Assembly (NCBI GenBank): GCA_035493555.1
Contig: DATJIC010000054.1
Coordinates: 1-11,915, forward strand
Length of the DNA stretch: 11,915 nucleotides
Source of the DNA: CAMLKC01 sp035493555
GTDB taxonomy: Bacteria; Patescibacteriota; Saccharimonadia; Saccharimonadales; Saccharimonadaceae
Direction: 5' to 3'
Shown here: in pieces, positions 1 through 6,366 of the stretch
Position numbering within the stretch: position 1 is the first letter of the stretch
Layout of the letters: each line of letters opens with the position of its first letter
Program-made: the position numbers and the translations under genes
The notes under the pieces: generated by a model
Told to the model about the DNA's origin: nothing
What the model saw: the letters and a program-made list of their open reading frames with translations, nothing else
Database searches by the model: none

Positions 1-27
1 GAGCTATTTTTTATGCTTTTAGAAAGA

Positions 28-504
28 CTATTGGATAGTGATTTTCTTAGCTTGTTCCTGTTTGATCTTGCCAAAGCTGATAGTAAGAACGCCGTCTTTA
101 AGGACTGCCCCTACCTCGTCTTCCCTGACAGGAACAGGAAGTGCCAGTGTGCGGCTAAATTCGCCCCAGTAGCATTCCTGGATGTGCCAGTTAGTCGCAT
201 CCGTATCATCGCCGCTCGAGAGCGTACCGCTGATAGTAAGGATGCCGTCGCTAATGCTGACGTCCAGGTCTTCTTTGTTTACCCCTGCCGTGCGGGCCTT
301 AACGATAAGTTTCTCGTCAGTTTCATAGACATCAACGGCAAGTTGTCCAGGAAAGTCTTCTTCAGACTCTTCCCATGCGGCATTATCTGCAGGAACCTGC
401 TGTGGTGCAGCTTGCGGTTGGTCTTGACTGAGCTCATCATCGTTCAGGAACGCAGCGGCGAGTTCATCTTCGATCAGTAGATCATCGTTTTGTTTGCGGG
501 CCAT
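28..504 (-). CDS. Small heat-shock protein, Hsp20/alpha-crystallin family
   Basis: ATP-independent holdase chaperone of 158 aa, expected in the cytoplasm as an oligomer that binds unfolding proteins. An acidic, Gln/Pro-rich N-terminal arm (about residues 1-50) leads into an alpha-crystallin domain (about 52-147). The domain shows the family pattern DVYETDEKLIVKA, then GVNKEDLDVSISDGILTISG, and the closing LKDGVLTISFGK. The C-terminus ends KKITIQ, carrying the I-x-I motif that docks into a neighbouring subunit in this family. I chose the ATG at 504 because GGAGG lies 7 nt upstream; an in-frame GTG 12 nt earlier overlaps that ribosome site. It is divergent from the ComF gene and has its own sigma70-like promoter with a leader of about 40 nt. 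No CIRCE-like repeat is visible. Family assignment is firm; the client proteins cannot be told. Confidence 0.93.
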   Translation of the reverse strand: MARKQNDDLLIEDELAAAFLNDDELSQDQPQAAPQQVPADNAAWEESEEDFPGQLAVDVYETDEKLIVKARTAGVNKEDLDVSISDGILTISGTLSSGDDTDATNWHIQECYWGEFSRTLALPVPVREDEVGAVLKDGVLTISFGKIKQEQAKKITIQ

Positions 505-550
505 GATATCCTCCACTTTCTCTAGGCTCTATTGACAAATAGTCTTTCAC

Positions 551-579
551 ATTATAACCAACATCTACGGTATAATCAA
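551..579 (-). promoter_or_regulatory. Sigma70-type promoter of the Hsp20 gene
   Basis: Read on the minus strand: TTGATT (574-579), 17 bp, then a perfect TATAAT (551-556). The predicted start is near 544, giving a leader of about 40 nt that contains the GGAGG site. The minus -10 lies where the -35 of the opposing ComF promoter would fall, so polymerase probably cannot occupy both at once. Confidence 0.7.
571..576 (+). promoter_or_regulatory. Candidate -10 box for the ComF gene
   Basis: TATAAT on the plus strand, 34 bp before the ComF ATG. No good -35 at 16-18 bp. A perfect TTGACA at 532-537 sits 33 bp away from it, but only 15 bp from an alternative TATAAC at 553-558, so the true start site is uncertain. 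Confidence 0.4.
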
Positions 580-610
580 CATAACGGCAAAGTAAAACGT
601 AAAAAGTACA

Positions 611-1276
611 ATGTTTGACACCCTGCTTTCGTACGTCGCGCCGCACCTCTGTTATTCTTGCGGTAAAATTGGAGCGGTTTTATGCGATAATTGTAAATAT
701 AACATCAGTGAGGAATACTTTCGAGGCTGTTTTATTTGTGGCGACGAAACATTTTTGGCAGATCGCTGCCAACTCTGTTCTACCTCTTATTCACGGAGCT
801 GGTGCATCGGTACAAGATCGGGGGCATTACGTCAAATCATTGATAGCTATAAGTTCAATAACAATTACGCGGCTAACAAAGTTCTGGCCGTGTTACTTGC
901 AGAGCGTATCGGTCAGCTTCCAAAAGATGTGGTCATTGTCCCCCTGCCCACGGTCGCCTCACACGTACGGGTGCGCGGATATGACCATACACTACTGATC
1001 GCGAAAGGCGTAGCTAAAGCCCAGCGGCTTCGGTTAGAAAAAGCGCTCTACCGCCGCACCTCGACGACGCAGCGGGGAGAAGGCCGAAAAACCAGACAGC
1101 GGCAGGCAAAAGAGGCCTTTGGTGTTAAGGGGACGCTTAATTCGGCTGCGACGTATCTTTTGATTGATGATGTCGTGACGACGGGCGCAACCCTGCAGTG
1201 CGGCGCTAAGGCCCTAAAAGACGCGGGCGCAGGCGAGGTTTGGGTGGCGGCGCTTGCTTACCACCCTCTCGACTAA
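611..1276 (+). CDS. comF: ComF-family amidophosphoribosyltransferase-like competence protein
   Basis: ComF/GntX-family protein of 221 aa, near the family's usual length. The N-terminal part carries four CxxC pairs (C14/C17, C25/C28, C40/C43, C53/C56), the typical zinc-binding region. The C-terminal phosphoribosyltransferase domain holds a ComF-type RVRGYDHTLLIAK stretch (120-132) and the PRPP-binding loop IDDVVTTGAT (185-194). ComF proteins are needed for uptake of transforming DNA in several bacteria, where they act on the cytoplasmic side; the exact reaction is not settled. Natural competence is therefore a plausible role here, but no other com gene is in the window. No clear Shine-Dalgarno precedes the ATG. 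tRNA-Ser(UGA) follows 40 nt after the stop, possibly in the same transcript. Confidence 0.9.
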   Translation: MFDTLLSYVAPHLCYSCGKIGAVLCDNCKYNISEEYFRGCFICGDETFLADRCQLCSTSYSRSWCIGTRSGALRQIIDSYKFNNNYAANKVLAVLLAERIGQLPKDVVIVPLPTVASHVRVRGYDHTLLIAKGVAKAQRLRLEKALYRRTSTTQRGEGRKTRQRQAKEAFGVKGTLNSAATYLLIDDVVTTGATLQCGAKALKDAGAGEVWVAALAYHPLD

Positions 1277-1316
1277 TCGTTCCGTATCTGTTACCATAGG
1301 GTGCAGCCACTCATTT

Positions 1317-1438
<122 letters not shown>

Positions 1439-1486
1439 ATGGGGAACAAAAAGAGAAGGATCACAGACTACATATTCTCCCTGCGC

Positions 1487-1492
1487 TATACT
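1487..1492 (+). promoter_or_regulatory. -10 box of the cation ATPase, leaderless-type
   Basis: TATACT, 6 bp before the ATG at 1499. Transcription would be expected to begin at or next to the start codon, leaving no 5' leader, and no Shine-Dalgarno is present. The -35 region is not recognisable. Three other genes in this window have the same layout. Confidence 0.55.
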
Positions 1493-1498
1493 ATAACC

Positions 1499-4279
1499 AT
1501 GACCAAAAACCTCGAAAAGCCCGCGTACCGCTTGTCGGCAGATGAAGTTATTGACCACCTCGGCAGTACCCGTACTGGAATGACGACACGGCAGGCACAG
1601 GAGCGTCTGGCAAAAGACGGGCCAAATGCACTAATCGGGATCAAAACCGAAACTCTTTTTCACCGGTATCTCCGCCAGTTTAAAGACTGGATGATTATTT
1701 TGTTACTCGTAAGCGGAGCAATTGCCGCATATCTTGGCGACAGCCGTACAGCGGTTGTCCTGGGCGCGCTCGTTCTATTTAACACGACCATCGGTTTTTT
1801 GCAGGAATACCGGGCTGAACGAACGATGCAGGCACTCGAAAAACTTATTCAGCCTTTGGCAGAGGTCTACCGCGACGGCAAATTAACAGAGATAGAATCG
1901 CGCAATTTAGTAGTGGGCGATGTGATTCGCCTCAGCGAGGGAGAAAGCGTCCCCGCGGATGTCCGCCTGATTGACCTCTCTACTTTTTCAACCAATGACT
2001 TTGCTTTAACGGGTGAAAGCAGCCCTGCGCATAAGTTCCTCCATGCCATTAGCGGCGACGTGCTTGTGGCGAACCGTCATAACCTTGCGTTCATGGGTAC
2101 AACGGTCGCTATTGGCGAGGCGTTTGGTGTGGTTACTGCGACCGGAATGGCCACCGAGCTCGGGCGTATTGCCAATTTAAGCCAAGCCGCACCCAACAGT
2201 TTGAGTCCGCTTGAGCGTGAGCTGCGGCATATTGCGACGTACGTTACCTATGGCGTCGCGATATTATCTCTTGCCCTCTTATTTGTTGCTATGCAGATCC
2301 ACTTGCCATTTAAAGAAGCGCTTCTTTTTGCGGTTGGTTTTGCCAGCTCACTTATTCCGCAGGGGCTCCCCGCCGAAGTAAATACTTCCCTCGCCCAGGC
2401 CGCAGGCAAGCTTTCAAGGGCAAAGGCGCTGGTTAAAAAACTGAGTGCTGTTGAGAGCCTCGGGTCAACCCAGGTTATTTGCACCGATAAAACGGGTACG
2501 TTGACCAAGAACGAGATGACCGTTGTAAGCATGACATCAAATGGCAAACAGTATACGTTCAGTGGAACAGGATACGAGCCAAACGGCGCCGTACTGCGGG
2601 ACGGTAAAGAGATAAGCGGCGATGAGCTCGCCGAGGTGACCGAATTTTTGCGGATCGGGCTGTTTGCAAGTAATGCGCGGATTGTTGCTCCCGATGAATC
2701 CAGCCAAAAGTGGTATTGCTTGGGCGATCCGACAGAGGGCGCGCTTGTAACGGCGGCTGCCAAGGTAGGCCTTTTAAGCGAGGACGCGCCACGTGTTGCC
2801 AAGGAAATCCGCGAACTGCCGTTCGACTCAAGTCGCAAACGCATGAGTTCGCTCCGGCAATTCCCCGACGGCCGGGTGGTGGCATTCGTAAAAGGAGGTC
2901 CCGAGGCGGTACTCGAGCGGGTGACCCATATTCAGGATAATGGAAAAGTTCGCCCCATCCGCCAAGAAGACCGCGAGCGGTTTATTGCCGAGCATACCAA
3001 ACGCGCCAAAATGGCCCTTCGTAACCTGGCCTTTGCCACAAGGACGCTTGATGAAAAGATGGCAAAAGAAGCAACGATCGACCAAATAGAATCCGGCCTG
3101 ATACTAGTAGGGCTTGTCAGCATGATCGATCCCCTGCGCGAGACGGTGCCGGCGGCGATGGAGGCCGCGCGCATGGCACATATAAAAGTAAATATCGTCA
3201 CTGGCGATTTTGCCCTTACAGCCGAGGCGATCGCCCGCCAAGCCGGGCTTGCCGGAGAAGGTGACCATCTTGAAGTGGTAAGCGGCGAGCAGCTAGCGGC
3301 AATGTCCGACGCCGACGTAGTGGCGCGCACGCTTCGGGGTGGAACGGTATTTAGCCGGGTCAGCCCTGAGGACAAAATGCGTATCGTTGAACTTATGAAG
3401 CAGAACGGGACGATCATTGCGGTGACCGGCGATGGCATTAACGACGCCCCGGCCCTTAAGCGGGCGGATATTGGCGTTGCTATGGGTATTAACGGGACGG
3501 ATGTTGCCAAGCAATCAAGCGAGGTTGTTTTACTAGACGACAGCTTTAGTACGCTTATTATGGCTGTCCGCGAAGGCAGGACAATTTTTGCCAATATCCG
3601 AAAAAGCGTTCTTAGTGCCTTTACGTCTAATATGGCCGAGTTGGTCGTTAACCTCTCGAGCCTTATTTTGGCGAGTCTTATTGGCGCACCGCTTGCCATT
3701 AATGTGCTGCAGATCCTCGCTATCGATCTTTTGGCCGAGCTGTTCCCTATTGCGGCACTTGGATGGGACAAAGAGGAGGGTGAAATGATGAAGCAGCCGC
3801 CGCGAAACCCCAAGTCGCACATCCTTAATCTGCATAGCATTCTCGATCTTTTGTGGTGCGGCGTGATTATCGGAGGTCTTGCTATTGCCAACTACCTGTT
3901 GTTTTTCGACCGGCATGGCGTAGCGCCCCACGACGCAGGTCAGACGCTGATATACCAGGCGACAACGCTCACCTATATTTCGATTGTCATAAGCCAGCTC
4001 GTCAATATCATCCAGCGGCGCAGTATCCACGGTTTTTTCAGCCGCTACCAGTTTTCAAACAAGTATTTTTGGATGGCACTCACCGGCTCGCTTGCGGTCG
4101 TCGTATCTATAGCCTACGTACCGGTGGTGAGTATGTTCTTTAAGAGCGGGCCTATCGGCTTTGTCGACTGGCTGTTTGTCGGTGCTGCTGCCGTTATCTT
4201 TTTGACAATCAGGGAGTTGCAGCGCTTATTTATACGTTGGTTCCGCCGCCGCCAACACCAGGAACAAAACTCCCGATAA
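1499..4279 (+). CDS. P-type cation-transporting ATPase, P2 (Ca/Na,K-like) type
   Basis: Membrane ion pump of 926 aa with every catalytic landmark. These are TGES (171-174, actuator), DKTGTLT with phosphorylated D330, KGGPE (465-469, nucleotide domain), TGD (568-570) and TGDGINDAP (643-651). An N-terminal cation-ATPase segment and six C-terminal membrane helices fit the type II architecture, with no heavy-metal-binding domain. Ion-site residues are unusual. M4 reads PQGLP (287-291) rather than PEGLP, M5 keeps N711 and E714, and M6 reads IDLLAELFP (D743, E747) where SERCA has NLVTD and Na,K-ATPase IDLGTD. The transported ion cannot be named. I chose the ATG at 1499 because an in-frame ATG at 1439 abuts the tRNA terminator, while TATACT sits 6 bp before 1499. 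The 3' end overlaps the opposing pilin gene by 50 nt. Confidence 0.95.
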   Translation: MTKNLEKPAYRLSADEVIDHLGSTRTGMTTRQAQERLAKDGPNALIGIKTETLFHRYLRQFKDWMIILLLVSGAIAAYLGDSRTAVVLGALVLFNTTIGFLQEYRAERTMQALEKLIQPLAEVYRDGKLTEIESRNLVVGDVIRLSEGESVPADVRLIDLSTFSTNDFALTGESSPAHKFLHAISGDVLVANRHNLAFMGTTVAIGEAFGVVTATGMATELGRIANLSQAAPNSLSPLERELRHIATYVTYGVAILSLALLFVAMQIHLPFKEALLFAVGFASSLIPQGLPAEVNTSLAQAAGKLSRAKALVKKLSAVESLGSTQVICTDKTGTLTKNEMTVVSMTSNGKQYTFSGTGYEPNGAVLRDGKEISGDELAEVTEFLRIGLFASNARIVAPDESSQKWYCLGDPTEGALVTAAAKVGLLSEDAPRVAKEIRELPFDSSRKRMSSLRQFPDGRVVAFVKGGPEAVLERVTHIQDNGKVRPIRQEDRERFIAEHTKRAKMALRNLAFATRTLDEKMAKEATIDQIESGLILVGLVSMIDPLRETVPAAMEAARMAHIKVNIVTGDFALTAEAIARQAGLAGEGDHLEVVSGEQLAAMSDADVVARTLRGGTVFSRVSPEDKMRIVELMKQNGTIIAVTGDGINDAPALKRADIGVAMGINGTDVAKQSSEVVLLDDSFSTLIMAVREGRTIFANIRKSVLSAFTSNMAELVVNLSSLILASLIGAPLAINVLQILAIDLLAELFPIAALGWDKEEGEMMKQPPRNPKSHILNLHSILDLLWCGVIIGGLAIANYLLFFDRHGVAPHDAGQTLIYQATTLTYISIVISQLVNIIQRRSIHGFFSRYQFSNKYFWMALTGSLAVVVSIAYVPVVSMFFKSGPIGFVDWLFVGAAAVIFLTIRELQRLFIRWFRRRQHQEQNSR

Positions 4280-4640
4280 CGAAGTTAATGACCGCGTAGG
4301 CCATAATAGCGATAATAAGACCAACAATAGCGTAAAGAATAGTATTTTTTGCCGTAGTAATGTTACTGGAGTTGCCTCCGGATACAACGTACCGAAGCCC
4401 GCCCACTACTACCATGATCACGCTAATCGCACCAACAACAAACAGCATAACGTTGGTAATGGTAGTAAAAATACCGGCGTTGCCAAAAAGATTGGTCGCT
4501 TGATCAGCACCGCGGGCTGAGTTGGCACCGTCTTTGATACTGAGACTGAACGCGAGTGATGAGGGAGCAAGAATAATGCTAGCCAATGAAGTGGCTGCCA
4601 GGGCGAGTGTCGTGATGTAGGCAATCGTCTTTCGCTTCAT
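4230..4640 (-). CDS. VirB2/TrbC-like type IV secretion pilin-family protein
   Basis: Small membrane protein of 136 aa. It has a basic N-terminus (MKRK), a signal-type hydrophobic segment to about residue 30 with a plausible cleavage site after SSLA, and a short polar stretch (31-56). Two membrane helices follow at about 59-86 and 99-123. The linker GGLRYVVSGGNSSNITTAKN and the following ILYAIVGLIIAIMAYAVINF match the pattern of T4SS pilins that patescibacterial genomes carry as scattered single genes. The tail is Gly-rich. The ATG at 4640 is supported by GGAG 8 nt upstream; an in-frame ATG at 4655 has no such site. No VirB4, VirB6 or VirD4 gene is near, so whether it forms a pilus, serves a secretion machine elsewhere or does something else is open. 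It overlaps the ATPase gene tail-to-tail. Confidence 0.8.
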   Translation of the reverse strand: MKRKTIAYITTLALAATSLASIILAPSSLAFSLSIKDGANSARGADQATNLFGNAGIFTTITNVMLFVVGAISVIMVVVGGLRYVVSGGNSSNITTAKNTILYAIVGLIIAIMAYAVINFVIGSFVPGVGGGGTNV

Positions 4641-4653
4641 GATTATTCTCCGC

Positions 4654-4668
4654 ATGGTTTTAAACCAT
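4654..4668 (-). promoter_or_regulatory. Inverted repeat in the pilin gene leader
   Basis: Near-perfect palindrome, ATGGTTT-x-AAACCAT, lying between the candidate promoter and the GGAG ribosome site. It could be an operator or an RNA hairpin next to the ribosome site. Seven bp per arm in an AT-rich leader could also be chance. Confidence 0.35.
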
Positions 4669-4676
4669 ATATCCTA

Positions 4677-4685
4677 ATAATAGCA
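4677..4685 (-). promoter_or_regulatory. Extended -10 candidate for the pilin gene
   Basis: On the minus strand this reads TG-C-TATTAT, with a predicted start near 4670 and a leader of about 30 nt. No convincing -35 is present. Confidence 0.4.
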
Positions 4686-4723
4686 AAAAAAGATCAAAAA
4701 GTCTATGTGCTACATCTGTAATA

Positions 4724-4732
4724 TGCTACAAT
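4724..4732 (+). promoter_or_regulatory. Extended -10 promoter of tRNA-Ser(GCU)
   Basis: TG-C-TACAAT ends 9 bp before the mature tRNA 5' end. Transcription should start about 2 nt before the tRNA or at its first base, leaving almost no leader for RNase P to remove. The -35 is weak. Confidence 0.5.
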
Positions 4733-4741
4733 AAATCAGCT

Positions 4742-4834
4742 GGAGGAGTACCCAAGTGGCTGAAGGGGACGGTTTGCTAAATCGTTAGTTCGGGGAGACC
4801 TGAAGCGGGAGTTCGAATCTCCCCTCCTCCGCCA
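4742..4834 (+). tRNA. tRNA-Ser(GCU)
   Basis: Complete class II tRNA with CCA encoded. The acceptor GGAGGAG pairs with CTCCTCC (4824-4830), with discriminator G4831. The anticodon stem ACGGT/ATCGT (one G-T pair) encloses loop TTGCTAA with anticodon GCT at 4776-4778, which reads AGC and AGU. It has a long variable arm and T-arm GGGAG-TTCGAAT-CTCCC. It is a free-standing transcription unit between its own promoter and terminator. Confidence 0.97.
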
Positions 4835-4873
4835 AGTAGAAAAGACATGCGGCTGCATGTCTTTTCTACTTGG
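4832..4873 (+). terminator. Long terminator hairpin of tRNA-Ser(GCU)
   Basis: Perfect 19-bp stem, CCAAGTAGAAAAGACATGC (4832-4850) with its exact complement (4855-4873), and a GGCT loop. The 5' arm starts with the tRNA's own CCA. The GC-rich core GACATGC/GCATGTC followed by TTTT is a standard terminator. The outer pairs extend it well beyond what termination needs, and it is symmetric. Confidence 0.85.
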
Positions 4874-4931
4874 TTGGCTTTAGGGTGCGCAAGAGGAAAC
4901 ACAAAAAATACGGATGAACTAAACGGCTCAT

Positions 4932-4939
4932 GCTATACT
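4932..4939 (+). promoter_or_regulatory. -10 box of the proline-rich membrane protein, leaderless-type
   Basis: Extended -10, with TG at 4931-4932, C, then TATACT at 4934-4939. It lies 6 bp before the ATG at 4946. No Shine-Dalgarno is present, so the mRNA probably starts at the ATG. Confidence 0.55.
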
Positions 4940-4945
4940 GAATTT

Positions 4946-5632
4946 ATGCAACCAGATCGGAATCCAACAGAGTGGCAGCCGCCTAAAGAGCAGCCGTCTC
5001 AGGCGCCTTATGTCGCTAGTACAGTGGAGCCACCCGAAACGGGTAATGGCCCCGTGGTCACTTTAACGCCCGATGAGGCGAGTCAGTCCACGCCGCCTGC
5101 CCTGCCCATGGCAGACACAACACCGCCGGCCGATCCTCCGCAAGCGGAGCCGCAAAGCGCGCAACCCACGGAGATGGAGCCAGTCCGCTGGCAGGCTCAC
5201 GAATATATCCATCACGAAAAAAACGCCGGCTGGTTTATTATTTTTTCCATTGTCGTACTTTTGTTGATTGCAGCAGCGATCTTCGTTATTCAATCGGTCA
5301 CGTTTGCCATTCTTATCCCTGTTATGGCAGCCGCACTGGTGGTGTATTCGCACCGTCCGCCCCGCGTCATCGACTACACGCTGAGCCGTCAGGGGCTTCA
5401 TGCTAACGATACGCTGTACTCTTTTTCGGAGTTTAAGGCCTTTGGTGTTATTCATGACGGTCCGGAGTACTCCGTGATGTTACTGCCCACCAAACGCTTC
5501 AGACCTGGGGTAACAGTGTACTTCCCAGAGGAAGCCGGCGAAGCTATTGTTGATATGCTAGGTGCCCGCCTTCCTATGCAGGAACTTCATTTAGACGCCA
5601 TCGACCGTCTTATCCGAAAACTTCGTATCTGA
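4946..5632 (+). CDS. Proline-rich two-TM membrane protein, patescibacterial type
   Basis: Protein of 228 aa with no enzyme motif that I recognise. Residues 1-80 are Pro/Gln/Glu-rich and probably disordered. The motif RWQAHEYIHHEKNAGWF (81-97) follows; a W-x-A-x-E-Y stretch just before two membrane helices recurs in Candidate Phyla Radiation proteins. The helices lie at about 95-116 and 118-135. A soluble domain of about 90 residues follows, with alternating beta-type segments (VIDYTLSRQGLHAND, FKAFGVIHDGPEYSVMLLP, GVTVYFPEE) and a C-terminal helix, a pattern reminiscent of small PH-like membrane domains. That comparison is inference. The ATG at 4946 is preferred because an in-frame upstream ATG at 4847 lies inside the tRNA terminator and TATACT sits 6 bp before 4946. 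Function unknown. Confidence 0.85.
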   Translation: MQPDRNPTEWQPPKEQPSQAPYVASTVEPPETGNGPVVTLTPDEASQSTPPALPMADTTPPADPPQAEPQSAQPTEMEPVRWQAHEYIHHEKNAGWFIIFSIVVLLLIAAAIFVIQSVTFAILIPVMAAALVVYSHRPPRVIDYTLSRQGLHANDTLYSFSEFKAFGVIHDGPEYSVMLLPTKRFRPGVTVYFPEEAGEAIVDMLGARLPMQELHLDAIDRLIRKLRI

Positions 5633-5638
5633 TTGATC

Positions 5639-5668
5639 TTGCCCCATAACAGGTGTACATGGTACAAT
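5639..5668 (+). promoter_or_regulatory. Promoter upstream of tRNA-Arg(GCG)
   Basis: TTGCCC (5639-5644), 18 bp, then extended -10 TG-G-TACAAT (TG at 5660-5661, box at 5663-5668). The predicted start near 5675 lies about 88 nt before the tRNA, unlike the short leaders of the neighbouring tRNAs. It starts just after the preceding gene's stop codon. Confidence 0.5.
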
Positions 5669-5673
5669 AGCCG

Positions 5674-5712
5674 ATGTTCGCTGCTTTTTTGGTGGCTGAA
5701 AGTACCTTCTAG
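5674..5712 (+). other. Possible 12-codon leader ORF before tRNA-Arg
   Basis: ATG at 5674, 5 bp after TACAAT, encodes MFAAFLVAEST plus F and stops at TAG. The spacing copies the leaderless layout of larger genes in this window. With 12 codons and no conservation data it may well be chance; the alternative is a plain 5' leader or a small RNA occupying 5675-5762. Confidence 0.15.
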
Positions 5713-5762
5713 TTACACGAAAAGCGGGGCCATGCACGACCACGTGTGTGACACCGCATTTT

Positions 5763-5839
5763 GCACCCGTAGCTCAGCTGGATAGAGCGTCGGCTTGCGG
5801 AGCCGAAGGCCACAGGTTCGAATCCTGTCGGGTGTACCA
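5763..5839 (+). tRNA. tRNA-Arg(GCG)
   Basis: Complete class I tRNA with CCA encoded (5837-5839). The acceptor GCACCCG pairs with CGGGTGT (5829-5835, first pair G-U), with discriminator A5836. The anticodon stem TCGGC/GCCGA holds loop TTGCGGA, giving anticodon GCG at 5797-5799. The T-arm is ACAGG-TTCGAAT-CCTGT. It would read CGC and, by wobble, CGU. Most bacteria read these codons with tRNA-Arg(ACG), edited to inosine by TadA, so a genomic G at position 34 is unusual. Confidence 0.96.
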
Positions 5840-5878
5840 TAGAAAAAAGACGAGTTTTGCTCGTCTTTTTTCTATGGT
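5836..5878 (+). terminator. Bidirectional terminator between tRNA-Arg and the DUF4190-like gene
   Basis: Perfect 19-bp stem, ACCATAGAAAAAAGACGAG (5836-5854) with its complement (5860-5878), and a TTTTG loop. It begins with the discriminator base and CCA of the tRNA. The core GACGAG/CTCGTC followed by TTTTTT terminates plus-strand transcription, and the mirrored A-tract does the same for the minus-strand gene that ends 7 bp away. Confidence 0.88.
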
Positions 5879-5884
5879 CGGTTT

Positions 5885-6235
5885 TTACGTACGGGATTGG
5901 TCAAACGGGATGTCGTCTCTTTGCTGGGAGGCGCCGTTTCGGGGAGAATCCTCAAACTCTTCCGGATGGGTAATCCCCCACATAATAATAAAAGTAAGAA
6001 AAATACAGAAAAGCAGCGAAAGCACAGTGCTCACGATACCGGTTACCAGGCCAGCAATGGCGAGGCCTCGGTTAGCTACTTTTTTTCTGAGGGCGATAAC
6101 ACCGGTGACGATGGCAGGAATGCCAAGCAGCAATCCGGGCCCCGTTAAGGAGACGACACCCAGTACCATCGAGACGATGGAGAGGCTGCTGTCCTCTTGC
6201 TTTGGGGTAACGGCGATATGTTCTTCTTTGGTCAT
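5885..6235 (-). CDS. DUF4190-like small membrane protein
   Basis: Protein of 116 aa. A polar N-terminus (1-17) precedes two hydrophobic segments (about 18-48 and 57-86), separated by the short basic link RKKVANRGLAIAGL. The sequence LSIVSMVLGVVSL...GIPAIVTGVIALRKK...RGLAIAGLVTGIV matches the Gly-rich pattern of DUF4190 proteins. The tail (about 90-116) is charged and likely cytoplasmic. Function is unknown for the family. The start at 6235 is set by GGAAG 7 nt upstream; an in-frame ATG further up lies inside the tRNA-Ser gene. It appears co-transcribed with tRNA-Ser(CGA), whose CCA directly abuts this ribosome site. The shared hairpin at 5836-5878 ends the unit. Confidence 0.85.
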   Translation of the reverse strand: MTKEEHIAVTPKQEDSSLSIVSMVLGVVSLTGPGLLLGIPAIVTGVIALRKKVANRGLAIAGLVTGIVSTVLSLLFCIFLTFIIMWGITHPEEFEDSPRNGASQQRDDIPFDQSRT

Positions 6236-6247
6236 AATAATTCTTCC

Positions 6248-6335
6248 TGGCGGAGAGAGAGGGATTCGAACCCTCGGAACCTTGCGGTTCACCGCTTTTC
6301 GAGAGCGGCCAGTTCAACCACTCCTGCACCTCTCC
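6248..6335 (-). tRNA. tRNA-Ser(CGA)
   Basis: Complete class II tRNA on the minus strand with CCA encoded (plus-strand TGG at 6248-6250). The acceptor GGAGAGG pairs with TCTCTCC, the last pair being G-U. The anticodon stem CCGCT/AGCGG encloses loop CTCGAAA with anticodon CGA (plus 6299-6301), which reads UCG. The variable arm is long (TGAACCGCAAGGTTCC), and the T-arm is GAGGG-TTCGAAT-CCCTC. No terminator follows; the downstream DUF4190-like gene begins 12 nt later. Confidence 0.97.
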
Positions 6336-6346
6336 AAACCAGTATG

Positions 6347-6355
6347 ATTATACCA
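6347..6355 (-). promoter_or_regulatory. Extended -10 promoter of tRNA-Ser(CGA)
   Basis: On the minus strand this reads TG-G-TATAAT (box 6347-6352), with TTTAGT at 6370-6375 as a moderate -35 at 17 bp. The predicted start is near 6340, about 5 nt before the mature tRNA. Its -35 overlaps the -10 of the opposing HIT gene. Confidence 0.65.
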
Positions 6356-6366
6356 GATGATAGGGG

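Noticed and set aside
13..480. 155-codon open frame opposite Hsp20
   Set aside because: The minus strand carries an unmistakable alpha-crystallin domain with promoter and ribosome site; the plus frame has neither.
1439..1498. Upstream in-frame ATG giving the ATPase 20 extra residues
   Set aside because: It begins directly after the tRNA terminator, lacks a ribosome site and gives a basic extension unlike the family. TATACT 6 bp before 1499 fits the shorter start.
2932..3891. Long 319-codon open frame antisense to the ATPase
   Set aside because: Low-complexity Ser/Arg/Ile-rich product with no family motif, a shadow of the GC-rich ATPase codons. The same applies to 2248-2844 on the minus strand.
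4847..4945. N-terminal extension of the proline-rich protein (starting MRLHVFSTW)
   Set aside because: Its first codons are the 3' half of the tRNA-Ser(GCU) terminator hairpin, upstream of the gene's own -10 box.
5738..5745. CACGTG palindromes (here and in the valS leader) as operator sites
   Set aside because: A 6-bp palindrome is expected by chance at this frequency, and flanking bases are not shared.
5748..6347. 199-codon plus-strand open frame spanning tRNA-Arg and the DUF4190-like gene
   Set aside because: It runs through two tRNA genes and a terminator, and its product is a translation of these elements.
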